From positions 558,001 to 622,000 of the forward strand of contig JADLSH010000114.1 in assembly GCA_016169945.1 (NCBI GenBank): a stretch of DNA of 64,000 nt, read 5' to 3'. This stretch comes from Trachythela sp. YZ-2020 (lineage: Eukaryota; Cnidaria; Anthozoa; Malacalcyonacea; Clavulariidae). Made by a program: the position numbers and the translations under genes. Of the stretch, positions 11,590 through 22,580 are shown in pieces (positions within the stretch are counted from its first letter, which is position 1; each line of letters begins with the position of its first letter). The notes under the pieces are model-generated. The model was not told where the DNA came from and did not search any database. It saw only the letters and a program-made list of their open reading frames with translations.

Positions 11590-14500
11590 GGTGGCTCAAT
11601 ACACTTTTAATTTAACGGAGAATGGGCACGAGTTATTGCTAAATCACGCGCGCGAATATCGCGCGAGGGAATTACGAGGAGTGGAAATCCGCGCGTGGAT
11701 TAAATGCCTAAAATTAAAAATTGCCGGGAAATTTAAAAATAAACAAACATGGCATTTAATTGGCATCGTTTCTTCGCAAATTTCCGTTTCAACAATACAT
11801 CAGAAGTGTTGAAATATTATTTAACGAGGAAAAAGTCGTTCAATTGCAGTCATTTTATTAACGAGCGTAGCGGCAGGCACGTTCTAGCGTCAAAAATCGA
11901 CAGCGATGATCGAGGCGATCGCGTACGTTTCTGGCAAGCAACTGGATTTATAGTTACGGCTTTCTGCACCGTATTTTCGCTAAGTAAAATTCAAGCGGGG
12001 ACAGATGACACGAATGAAGTTTCACGTACTCCATCAACGAACACACTTTGGCAAAACAGAAACGCTAGTGGGAAGTTTGCGAGAAAAAATAAAGAAACAA
12101 CAAACAACTTTCTAGAAAGTAATGGCAATGCAAAACGAAGATTAAACTTCGATGAAAACACAAATGAAGATTTATGCCCACCATCAAAAAGAATAACACG
12201 CAGTACACAGGTGAGTGTTTAATAAATTACAGGTAATATCATTTGCTTGAAATCAACAATGACAATATTTTTACATTACAGACTTTGAACTAAGGGCAAG
12301 GATTTTAGTTAAAGCAAATAAATTAATATCAACTATTTCTCCAAAAATTGTAGAGCCACGTTGAAAATGTCCCCCACATTCCTCTTGGTTGCCGTATTGT
12401 TGATGTACAAGTATTGCAAAAGGGTCTTTCAACTTGCAGTTATTGTTCTAAAGGTTTGTGTTTTTATCAGACTAGGCTGATGTATACTTCCAAAATAAAA
12501 TTTTCCTTCCATTGATCAACCTTAATCTCCCAGCTGCAGGATTTTTCTTGATATTCCATATTGATGTGCTATCGATTGCATTCCAGCATCTAGATAATAT
12601 GTTGAAAAATTTGAATAACATTTATGTTACATTACAATTTAATATACTTATCTTATTTCAGGCCCATTGTCATTGAACAACATCATAAAGGAAGATATGG
12701 TTGGTGTTGCAAGCATCTTCTATATCAAGTGCAATCTATGTGGCAAAATCAACAAGGTTAAAACATCTTCTGAACACAGAAGTGGACAACGTGGACAATT
12801 AACCTTCAACATTAATTCTAGAGCAGTACTTGGTTCACTTCAAGCTGGTATTGGTAATACCCACCTGAATAACCTATTTGCAACAATGAATGTACCAGCG
12901 ATGAACAACAGGACATTCAAGTCACGAGAACGAGAAGTTGGAAAAGCTGTCGAGGACTTGGCACAAAAAAGCTGCAAAACAAACATTGAAAGGGAAAAGG
13001 CTATGGCTGAGAAAATGGGGAAGTTGCAGATGAGAATGGCTTGGTTGGCATACCAGTATCTTATGATATGGGATGGCAGAAGCGGGTAAAGGACACAATT
13101 CAATGACTGGACAGGAGTAGCAATGGGATTAGGAACAGGAAATGTTTTGGCATATGCAACAAAGTGCAAATCTTGTAGAGTGTGTGACCATGCAAAGAAA
13201 AAAGGCAAGCAGCCAAGGAGACATGACTGCAGAAAGAATCATGTTGGTTCATCCAAAGTCATGGAACCAGCAGTTGCATGTGAACTGTGGAATTCGGCTC
13301 CCAAAGAAAAAGTAAAATTTTCAATTTATGTAGGTGATGATGATACCACTACACTTTGTCACTTAAACCAGAATGTACCATATGGAGTTGAGAAGTGGTC
13401 AGATATTGTCCATGCCAAACGTTCGCTTATATCAAGGTTGTACAATATTTCACTTTGTTCCAAGTTTGAAAATTCATCAGCCTTGAGTCAAAAGTTATAA
13501 ACTATTTGGGGAAGTGTTTTACATATAGTGTTGCACAAAATCGTGAAGTAAACAACTTAAAATCTGCAATAAAAAATATTGTTCCACATGCATTTGGAGA
13601 CCACAAAGGTTGCTGCTCATCGTGGTGTGGTTATAAAAAAGATCCCTTGACGTACCGACATAAAGATTTACCGTACAATCGAGACTTGCAGGAAATAAAT
13701 TGAAAAACGTACTTACCAGTTTGTTTGATGAATATGCCACAGATACAGTAGCTCAAAAGCTTGCACCATTTGCTAACTCGCAAAGAAGTGAATCGTTGAA
13801 CAGTACCATAGGAAGCAAAATCCAAAAATCCGTTATTATGGTGGGAGTGAGAGTAATGACTTTCGTGTTGCTTGCGCAGTTGCACAAAGAATATCGGATT
13901 TAGTTATGTTGATAAAACACTAGATTATCTTGGCATAGATCCAGGTGTCACTTGCAGCTTCTACAATTCTACAATGGACAAGAAACAACAATGTGATAAA
14001 AAAAGAAAATCTTCAAAGGAGTATAAGATCAGGAGACATCAGCTGCAATCTGAGAGGATCTCAAAAACTGCAAGGAAAGAGGCAAAAGAAGGAAAAACTT
14101 ATGAAACAGGTATTGGGCTAAATCTGGAAAAGGAAACTACAGTTACAACTACAGGCAACAAGTCAGATGTTGATGTTGATAAAATTGTTATGGGCATAAC
14201 AAATAATAAGCAATTATATGAAGACTTGATGAAACTAGTTCCACCTTTCACTGAAAGACCAGCAAAAGAATACCTAAGTCATGATCCTGATAAAACATAC
14301 CAGTTTGTATTATTTGACACTGAAACAACATGCACTGGTAAACAGGCAGAGATCTGTCAACTATCGGCAATATGTCAAAATGGTGACACCTTCTCTTCAT
14401 ATATTCTGCCCAATAATTCTGTTGGATATTATGCATCGAAAGTCAATAATCTCACAGTAGAAACCATAAATGGGGAAAGAACATTGTGCAAAGATTTGAA

Positions 14501-15941
14501 ACCAGTAAATTCAGTATCTCTTCAAATAGCACTACAAACATTTATAAAATTCCTAAAAGATCAACAAAATTAGGCCTACCTGTTGTACAAATACAGTCGA
14601 AAATGAGAACCTCGTAACTGTCCTTGTTGGTCATAATGCTGCCACATTCGACGTTCCTACACTTCTCCGCAATGCCAGTAATAATTTCGAAGAACAACTG
14701 CACAGCATGAAAATTTGTTTTGGAGACAGCTTGCCGCTTATAAGATCATTGATAGCCAATCAACATGCCCCACTAAAGCAATCGAATGGCCAATTCTGTA
14801 AAGCAAATCTAGGCAGTGTTTACAAATGTCTATTCGATGAAGATTTCGATGCACACGATGCTTTAGAAGACGTGATTGCACTAAAGAGAATCTTGTTCAG
14901 TCCAGAAATGAGCATTGATGTAAAAACAATAGTGGATCGCAGCCAGATATCTTCAGTTCGTACCATGAAATCTGATATGGAATTCATCGATTTTCGCCAT
15001 GATCGTTATCAAACTTTCGTTGAAACCTTCACTGTCCAAACGAAGATCATAGTCCCATCTCACATGGCATGGCTCTGAAAATTGCAGGTAGTGGACTCTC
15101 CTACATCGATCTTCATAACTTGTGGGAGAAATTTGGGGAAACTGGAGTCGTTGGAATACTGTTCATGCCGCCATACAACCCGAAGGACACGCGAAGTACA
15201 CCATCGGACAAAAATCACCCACGAGCGACGAAGAGCAAAAGAATTGTATCGAATGTCGTGAAATACTTTCAGTCATGTAACGTTTCAAATATTTCCACCA
15301 GTAGTTAGGAAAAAATACAGAAATTCAAATATTTTCAATTAAAACTTGAGTGAAACACAACCATGCTGTGTGCGTGAATTTAGCGTGTTTTTTCCTTATC
15401 TGCGCCCGCTAAATTGTGTACGCGCATGTCAATGCATTGATCTTGCAGAGTGTGAAAAACTTTGGCCGCGCGGAATAAAACCGTGATTATTTCCAAAACG
15501 AGTTCGGTAAAGTACCCTGAAAATTTGTACATGAGTAGATACATACTTCAAGATTTCATGATGGAAAAATAAAAAAAAATTGTCGACAGAAACTGTCAAA
15601 AAAGTCGAAATTTAATTCTAAAGAATTGAGTCGACAGATTTTTTTTAAACTTCCCAGAAATATTTCTCGACACTAACGTAACTGATTTATTAAAAAAAAA
15701 AATGGGGTCACCGAACTCATTTTTGAAAAAAACTCGAAAAACTGCGATATTTTCGGTTATTTAGTGTTACCATTATTCGTTATAGTTGTCATGGAAACGC
15801 GACTTTTGTCAGAATTCTTATTGTTTGCGACACGTCTTACTATGTGTTACAATTATAAGTAAAACTTAACCCGGTAAAAGCATTTAAAAACAGAAAATAT
15901 TCAACTTTTGCTCCTTTGGCTAAAAAGTGTATTGAGCCACC
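11590..15941 (+). mobile_element. TTAA-flanked DNA transposon (Mutator-like transposase plus exonuclease)
   Basis: Inverted ends GGTGGCTCAATACACTTTT / AAAAGTGTATTGAGCCACC, each bordered by TTAA (11586-11589 and 15942-15945). Removing the element and one TTAA restores the LINE ORF1 frame, proving the boundaries. One multi-exon gene lies inside. About 15310-15940 is AT-rich non-coding. Confidence 0.85.
11749..15308 (+). pseudogene. Mutator-like DDE transposase fused to DEDDh exonuclease
   Basis: Exons 11749-12210, 12354-12453 and from 12662, with GT-AG borders. The third exon has SLNNIIKEDMVGVASIFYI, AGIGNTHLNNLFATMN and REREVGKAVEDLAQKSC, typical of the invertebrate Mutator-like transposase domain. 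Candidate catalytic acids: VSYDMGWQKR (about 13055), FSIYVGDDDTTT (about 13330) and FANSQRSESLNST (about 13785). A Cys/His cluster CKSCRVCDHAKKKGK with HDCRKNH lies between. The C-terminal part is a DnaQ-fold 3'-5' exonuclease: Exo I FVLFDTETTCTGK, Exo II VGHNAATFDVPTLL, Exo III AHDALEDVIAL. It ends with GSGLSYIDLHNLW at 15.1-15.3 kb. At least five frameshifts or stops break it. A transposase with its own exonuclease suggests end processing; that is inference. Confidence 0.75.
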
Positions 15942-16179
15942 TTAAATCGCAAATTGTTACAGGTATGCAATAACAACAAATGGGGACTCATAACTCACAA
16001 TAATATCTCAGTAGACCATCTGAATCCCTACGGTCCTCATCTGAATAAACAGGGAACTGCCAAATTGGCCAAAAACATTATAGATTATCTTAAAAACTGT
16101 AATTGACCGACAAGCAGCCAATATAATATTAATCCCATAATAATACAAATAATATTAATCCCATAGAGGATAATAATAA

Positions 16180-16891
16180 GGACTTATTAACCGACTACGA
16201 GGTCTGTACGGGAAAGTATTGCCTGAGGTTTTTCGTACAGACCGAGCGACGAAGGAGCGAGGTCTGTGCGATAAAAACCGAAGGCAATACTTTCCCGTAC
16301 AGACCGAGCAAAGGAGGTTAATAAGGGATTTATTATATGGCTTTGTCGCATCGCAGTTTTTTCTGACTTTTTGAAAAAACCAGAAAACCTTTTTGCAGCT
16401 ATAAAACCGCTTTCAGCCGTATATACTGGCGGTTTCTGTCGTCGCGCTTGCTGATTCGCTGATAACAACAAAACAATTAATAAAAATACACCAAAGAAAA
16501 AAAATTAACCTTCAAAAATATGTTTTTTTACGTTTTCGTGATAAACATACAACAAAAGTTCTATGACAGATAAATCCATTAAAATTTGAGAACAAAATGT
16601 TTGCAACATGAAGGCAAAAGTCTGTAAACAACTTACAACTATGTAGTGTAAAGTAAAATGCAAAGCATTCAGCGCAAGATATGACAAATTATACGAGTTA
16701 AAATGTTCAAGTGAACAAAATACAATATTAGAAGTCTGAAGCCTAAGCGTTTAATCGTCTAGGTCACTATCAATTACCAGTCGACGGCGAGATGAATTTC
16801 TGAGCGGGCAAGATGAATTTCTGAGCGGGCAAGATGACATTTTCCAGACCGGTAATTAACCAATCAGCGTGCGGCATTTATCTCAGCCATA
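16180..16891 (-). mobile_element. Promoter-hairpin element in the LINE
   Basis: Flanked by TAATAATAA direct repeats (16171-16179 and 16892-16900). At its left end is a palindrome (about 16187-16322) with arms GGTCTGTACGGGAAAGTATT and a CGAGCGACGAAGGAGCGAG centre. At its right end, read on minus, ATTGG (inverted CCAAT) precedes ATG at about 16831 and a short ORF with a doubled CPLRNSS. No other gene. Confidence 0.55.
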
Positions 16892-16951
16892 TAATAATAA
16901 CAATTACACGCGGCCGGCTCTCCCTTTGCTAAACCCAAGGGCTTTAAACTA

Positions 16952-17432
16952 CAGTCGAACCTCTACTTACGGACACCTCCCGGAAGCGGACACCTCTTGT
17001 ACGCGGACACTGTTTTTGGGTCCCGGCCAATACGCTATTATATTACTATATTTACAACCTCTCCTATGCGGACACCTCCCGTAAGCGGACGCGGACACCA
17101 AAACAACCTTCCCAAACAACATTATAACCTCTTGTAAGCGGACACACTTGATTTATTTTCTGTTAAATTAATAATTATGCCGCCTAGTTGACTTAATACA
17201 GTATTAGAATAGAAACATATGTGTTTGATATATTGTGTTATTAGAATGAGCTGATGACAGAATTGATACGGAAACTATTAATTCAATAGGCATATTAACA
17301 TCATTAAAAGAATCATGTTTCAACAATTACGTAATCAGTTAAATATTAACCAACCTCTCATAAGCGGACACCTCCCGCAAGCGGGCACCAGGTCGTGTTC
17401 CCGAGGGTGTCCGCTTACGGGAGGTTCGACTG
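16952..17432. mobile_element. TA-flanked MITE with GCGGACACC subrepeats
   Basis: Ends CAGTCGAACCTC..GAGGTTCGACTG with TA on both sides. Inside are several degenerate copies of a cttacGGACACCTCCCG motif. Its removal rejoins KGFKL to CQLNIASL in the LINE. Confidence 0.8.
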
Positions 17433-17487
17433 TATGTCAACTAAATATTGCTAGTCTGATTAAACATTATGACGAGCTTTTGATATA

Positions 17488-17760
17488 CAGCTAATTCAAT
17501 AAAGGTTGTCTTTCCAAAAGCGTGAACCGTAAACTCTGAGCGATCAAACGATGATAGGATATCGCCTATTTAGGTCATTAAACTCAAGGCTTTTGTAGCA
17601 AGTTGGTTTTCTATCGTATGTTTTCTATATGCCTATAGACATCGTTTAAAAGAAAAAATTTCGAGTTTACTGGTCTAAATAAACAATAACCCATCATCCA
17701 TTGTGCGCTCATAGTTTATCGTTTACGCTTTTGAAAGGACAACCTTAATTGAATTGGCTG
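17488..17760. mobile_element. TA-flanked MITE, 273 bp
   Basis: Long inverted ends begin CAGCYAATTCAATWAAGG and continue through TTYCAAAAGCGT. TA lies outside both ends. Removal restores LIYMQNKPF in the LINE endonuclease. Confidence 0.85.
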
Positions 17761-19161
17761 TATATGCAAAACAAACCTTTTGACGTCATAACACTGAATG
17801 AAACTAGGCTAGACGATAGCGTACTGGATGGTGAAGTTGAAATTCCTGGTTATGATATTGTTAGGCGTGATCGAAATGGAAACGGAGGAGGGGTTGCAAT
17901 TTACATTAGAAATAATATACCATATACCATTCGCAAAGATCTTATACCTGATAATTTAGAGTTACTTTGCGTAGAGCTCAAAAAGCCTAAAAGTAAACCG
18001 CTGTTAATTTCAACATGGTATAGACCACCTAACCCCAGCTGTAGGTTATTAAACGATTTCGAGCAATTCTTAAAACAACTTGACGATGAAAATAAAGAAA
18101 TTATCATAACTGGAGATCTCAATTGTAACCTTCTTGAGCAGACTAAAAGTCTACCTACTTCTAAATTGCTTGATTTAATTGATATTTTCCAGCTGCAACA
18201 ACATATACAATCTCCTACGAGAATTACTCATACAACATCATCGCTAATTGATGTTATTCTCACCTATTCTGGCGATAACAAGACATTAGATGCAGGAGTC
18301 ATACAGCTTGGTATTAGTGATCATAGTCTTGTTTATCTGTGCCGAAAGCTCAGCATCCCTAAGGCGCCACCAAAAAAGTTTTTACCAGGCAATACAAAAA
18401 TTACAACGTTAGCCAGTTTAACAGTGACTTAAACGAGATTTTTAATTTACCTATGGGTACGTCTATTTCAAACGACCCAAATACGTTATGGAATGATTTC
18501 AAAACTAAATTCTTGAGCGTTGCAGATAAACATGCACCAGTCAGACAGCGCCGCGTAAAGCATAAGTCATGAACAGGAGTCACGAAGCTCATTGGATCAA
18601 TATCATTACCTATAATTTTATCAGACAACGCGCAACCAATTGTTGAAAAGTATTCATTGAAACTGTCTGCAATTTTATCATCGTCAGTTATAACTCGATC
18701 ATTGATATTCAATTGTTTAAAGGTAGGTTACAGTCGATTCTGCGCATGCGCGGGCTGTGTTTACATTTTTTGTTTTTGTTTTGAACCACATTGACTATAT
18801 AACATGAAGTATATAACAGGTGTTCGGACACGATTCAGTGTGATTCGACATAATTTGCGACATAAGGAGTGCAATGTTTCACAATTTGTACTTTTTCTAC
18901 ACTTTTAAATCTTTATACGACTTTTAATTGAAAAATCGTGAATAAAGAGGCCGCTTTGAACCTTGTGTGGTCAGCTAGATCAAAAGGCAACAGCCAGAGC
19001 GGCGAAATCCCGAAAGTGCGAGTTCGATCATTGAATGATAAATATTTGTGTTTACTTTTGGAATTTAATGACTTGGAAGTGTTATAAATGTGTATAATCA
19101 TGAAAATATTTCATGTGGTATCTCTCGTTCGAAACATGTTGCCAGAGTTGTTGTTGCAGTC

Positions 19162-20379
19162 ATGGCAGAAGTACTGGAAGAAAGCCTCTCGCTTGACGAA
19201 TTCGAAACAAGTGTGATCGAAAGTGTTGCTGCAGTGCCCAATGTAGACAACAATATCACTACATGTTCTTGTCGCGGCGCCTGTCTTCGCGAAAAAGGGC
19301 GGAATTATTGTGCGTGTAAAAGCGTAAACAGCTTTTGTTCTAGCGCGTGCCATGGAGACGATTTTGGATACTGCATGAACAACAGAAGGGCCCAAGAGAG
19401 TGACAGTGAAGACACAGTAAGTATTCAAATCTTTTGTGTATATTATATACAAAAATTATGTATGATTTGCAATTATCGCCTGGAAATATCTGAAATATGT
19501 AACTCACTGATGTCACCCTCAGATCGATAGAAGAATAAAATACTTATTTTTTTTCTTTGCATTAATATAAGAACAGTTTTATTCACTTTCACACTATACT
19601 TTTTTAGGATTCTGATTTCTCAATGCAAGAACTGGAAAGCAAGGTAGAGGAAGAGTTGATAGAAAGTGAAGAGATAGGAGAGGACATGGCAGAGGAAGAG
19701 CTAGAATTCGTGCTAGGGGAAAAGGTAGAGCGAGAGGTCAAACAAGAGGAGGGCGTGGAAGAGGAGGGCGTGGAAGAGGAGGGCGTGGAAGAGGTGGTCG
19801 TGGAAGAGGAGGTCGTGTAAGAGGAGGTAGTGGAAAAGGAAGTCGTGGAACTGGAAGGGAGCGTTTAAATGAAGAGCCAGATGCTGCTGAAAATCAAGCC
19901 AACCATGAACAGCAGTTGGTGGTAAGAAAACTATAGGTCGGCTTTTATTATATTTATATAAGTTGAGTTAGGCAGGCACGGATCAACCACAACCACCAAG
20001 CCCAGATCCCGACAACGAAACCCCTGAGTGGTGCAATTGTGGCCACTGCATTGTTATGCCAACGAAGGATGAGAACAAATGCTGTGCAACAGTAAGACGT
20101 CCATGCATTTACAGAACAAATGTATTTAGACAAGTAGTTACTGATGGCAATGTTCTGGAGATTGCAATGAGATACAGGGAGGATGTTCTCGTTCTGAACA
20201 ATGTCAGAGATAATCAAAGTTTTCGCCATGCAGCATATAGACAATATGTACTATGGCAACATGGAAGGTTGGGAAGGGGTACCAGAAGGGTTGTTCCAAG
20301 CTGCTGTGTTGTTGCCATACGTGCTTGTTACCCTTCACCCAATGGTGTGTACACAGGATATAGGCCTGCACGCTTGTAG
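19162..20379 (+). CDS. CXC-like, RGG and P2RX7_C domain protein
   Basis: Three exons: 19162-19416, 19608-19921, 19972-20379. Exon 1 (ATG at 19162) has a Cys-rich module, TTCSCRGACLREKGRNYCAC followed by FCSSACHG. Exon 2 starts acidic (DSDFSMQELESKVEEEL), then encodes a long RGG tract (repeated GRGGRGR) in the next frame. The exon is 314 bp between two phase-0 borders, so one base has probably been lost near 19650. Exon 3 matches the P2X7 receptor cytosolic C-terminal zinc domain: EWCNCGHCIVM, KCCATVRRPCIY, FRHAAYRQYVLW, RVVPSCCVVAIRACYP, YTGYRPARL. No P2X channel part is present. Function unknown; zinc binding and nucleic-acid contact via RGG are inference. It lies inside a Kolobok element, opposite the transposase. 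Confidence 0.8.
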
Positions 20380-20867
20380 ATATTAAGCATATGATCCTTT
20401 ATTTATGTTCTATTTTGTCTAAAAGCAGACAATTTAACTTGCCTGCATTATGGAATTAGTAGCCTGTGCACAGTGTACACAGAAATTTTGTTTCCTGTGT
20501 ATAAACTGCGAATCGACAAACAAAAGATAATTGTTCTGTCACATCTTCATATTATTAGTGCATAATTTCGGATTTATAGTTTATCGTGTCATATTATTCT
20601 ATATAATTATTGTTTAGCCTATCACAATTTCCCCCTGATTCTCACATGATCAGAACAAGTTATTGTTTGCCGATTCACAGTCAATACAGGTAACAAAATT
20701 TATGTATAGACTGTTCACAGGCTATATCGTTAGGGTTTACTTCCATTATTTGCTGGATATGGAATTATAAATAAGAGGAGAGCCTTTGTGTTAACAAATT
20801 CTTGCATGTGGTTATTAACAAGAAGTTCTAGAAGGCAGTTTTGTTTTTTGTTATTTACTAGTGGCTC

Positions 20868-22580
20868 AGTTCAATACTAAAAATAGTATGGGAACAATTA
20901 ACTTATTGGGTTGAGCTGTCCATCTCCCACCAACATGGCCAGACTGACACCCCCAGGATACCACAAGACAGGTTCCCCGATACATCTTTCTATAAATCAA
21001 TGAACGGCCACAATCTGGTCGTTTACAAACACTCCCATGTATAGATGTAATCAATGACATAAGAGTGTCTGTAAATACAATACACTTTTCCATCTTTATG
21101 GCTTCTTGTAGGGTAACCTCTTCTACGGTAGAGATGTACTCTGATGATGTCGTTGTCTTGGTTCCTTCTTCGCTATTTCCACCTTCAGGCTCATCTCCAT
21201 CTTCATGCTCACCTCCATCATGCCCATTTATAGTTACATTTAATACATCCTCTATTAATGGTTCATCAAAGCAGGATCCAATCTAAATTGTGCATTAAGT
21301 ATGTATTACTTGCATGCATGTACTGTAATACTGTACATACATAAATCATATGGTATATAAAGACAAGTTTTTTAAAACATGTACCCAAAAATGGGGAATA
21401 TTTGCGGTGTGAGAAAGGCTAATTACATTATAGACTAACTCTTTATCAGTTTATGCCACTTTAATAATACCCTAACAGCCTCTGTTCAGCAGACACTAAC
21501 CTGCTCCCTGAGGATGTCTGTTTAATACAGGTTTGACAACAGACTTTTAAGGGTTGTGTTGATGGCTTACATATACTTACTGAGGAAAATCATCATTAGG
21601 AGACAGTATGTTTGGTGGCTGGATAGTCAGATCCGATATGTCATCACCAAAGTCATCATCACTTTCTCCACTACTGGCAGACATGGTTTCTTCGCCAATA
21701 GGATTTTGATCACATCTGGTAAATTGTAAATACTTCGTATATAAAAATCTTAATACTGTATATTATACCGAACAATGCAATTACTTGCTACTAAATCTGC
21801 AAGTAAAATCACTAAATCTGCAAGACTGAATTGAGTCTCAAATCAGCTTCTTAATTGCTTAGGCTAAATTTATTTGCGATAAAAACAAAGCACCATGTGC
21901 CAGAAAATGAATGAGACTGGAAAACATAAGTATAATGGGTAGACAATATTACACAATAAGCTCACATGTTAATATTTAGATTCTCACTTATCATAGTACT
22001 TTATTTATTTATTTTTGTAGCTAGCCTGCAAGCCACAAAAGCTTGCCACAGAAATAAATAAACAACACAAAATTTGACATAAATTATACAGTATGTATAA
22101 CAAACTCAAAGATTCAACAACTTCATTACCTGGCGAACACATGCTGCTTTTTGAGCGTCTTCTAGTAAGGAGAACAAATACAATGTACCCCACATCTTCA
22201 GTGCCAGACAATGGCCACATTGTCGTTGTGCTCTCTGTTTGAGTTTCTACGTTGCTAAAACATTACAGAATACGTAAAAGAAAGTAAATAAAAAGCGTAA
22301 AATCATCATAAAAGGTCAAAGGTTTATTTGCATCATTAATATGCTTACCATAACGTGTTTCTCAATGCGTAATAATCGAGCAGAAACTCTGCGACATGCT
22401 GATCGGTTTTGAGGTTGTGATCTTCTTTGAACGCTCTCCACCTCTCGAAAGCATCAAATAACGACACTTTAGATGCGTCTCTTTTCTTGTCGTATTCTTT
22501 TCTTGTCGTATTCTTTTCTAGCCTCAGATCTGCTACGATGGCTTATACTTCAAGGATCTACATCCGAACGTACTTGATGT
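20868..22580 (-). pseudogene. Internally deleted Kolobok transposase gene
   Basis: Minus-strand exon-like pieces. About 22580-22348 has SLFDAFERWRAFKEDHNLKT and VAEFLLDYYALRNTLW (a helical N-terminal domain). 22260-22130 is unclear. About 21720-21590 has SGESDDDFGDDISDLT and ends at donor CA|GTAAGT. 21286-20868 has an acidic linker, then MEKCIVFTDTLMSLI and a zinc-knuckle block ending GCQSGHVGGRWTAQP. The same block (CRNNHTFQWRSQP) stands before the catalytic domain in the intact transposase at 33.7-35.7 kb. Here the protein stops right after it (VLN, TGA near 20870), so the whole DDE domain is missing. Confidence 0.65.

Larger units (their letters stand above)
10543..16106 (+). pseudogene. 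LINE ORF1: coiled coil plus SGNH esterase, split by an insertion
   Basis: ATG at 10543 (MENQSLVHDL). The N-terminal half is helical: TLETLDGKLQTLREELSS and LRKENARLKDENEKI look like coiled coil. The second half is an SGNH/GDSL-type esterase as found in ORF1 of CR1 LINEs: VAIIGDSMVKHL (block I with Ser), FRGANVADM, YLVLHVGTNDLK (Asn block). The frame stops at TTAA (11586) where a 4.35-kb element sits. It resumes at 15946 with NRKLLQVCNNNKWGLITHNN and HLNPYGPHLNKQGTAKLA (HLN as catalytic Asp/His block), ending at TGA 16104-16106. Joining across one TTAA is in frame (KEL-NRKL). Frame slips near 10770 and 11050-11200 make it a pseudogene. Known role: RNA binding/esterase of unclear function. Confidence 0.8.

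Noticed and set aside
16187..16471. 94-codon minus frame
   Set aside because: Runs through the palindrome arms of the promoter-hairpin element; symmetry explains it.
19623..19820. Glu-rich protein tract as the true reading
   Set aside because: The alternative frame gives a regular RGG tract that runs to the splice donor and joins the P2RX7_C exon in phase; the Glu frame ends at a stop.
21065..21286. Ser/Pro-rich plus-strand frame
   Set aside because: Antisense of the acidic linker of the Kolobok transposase exon.
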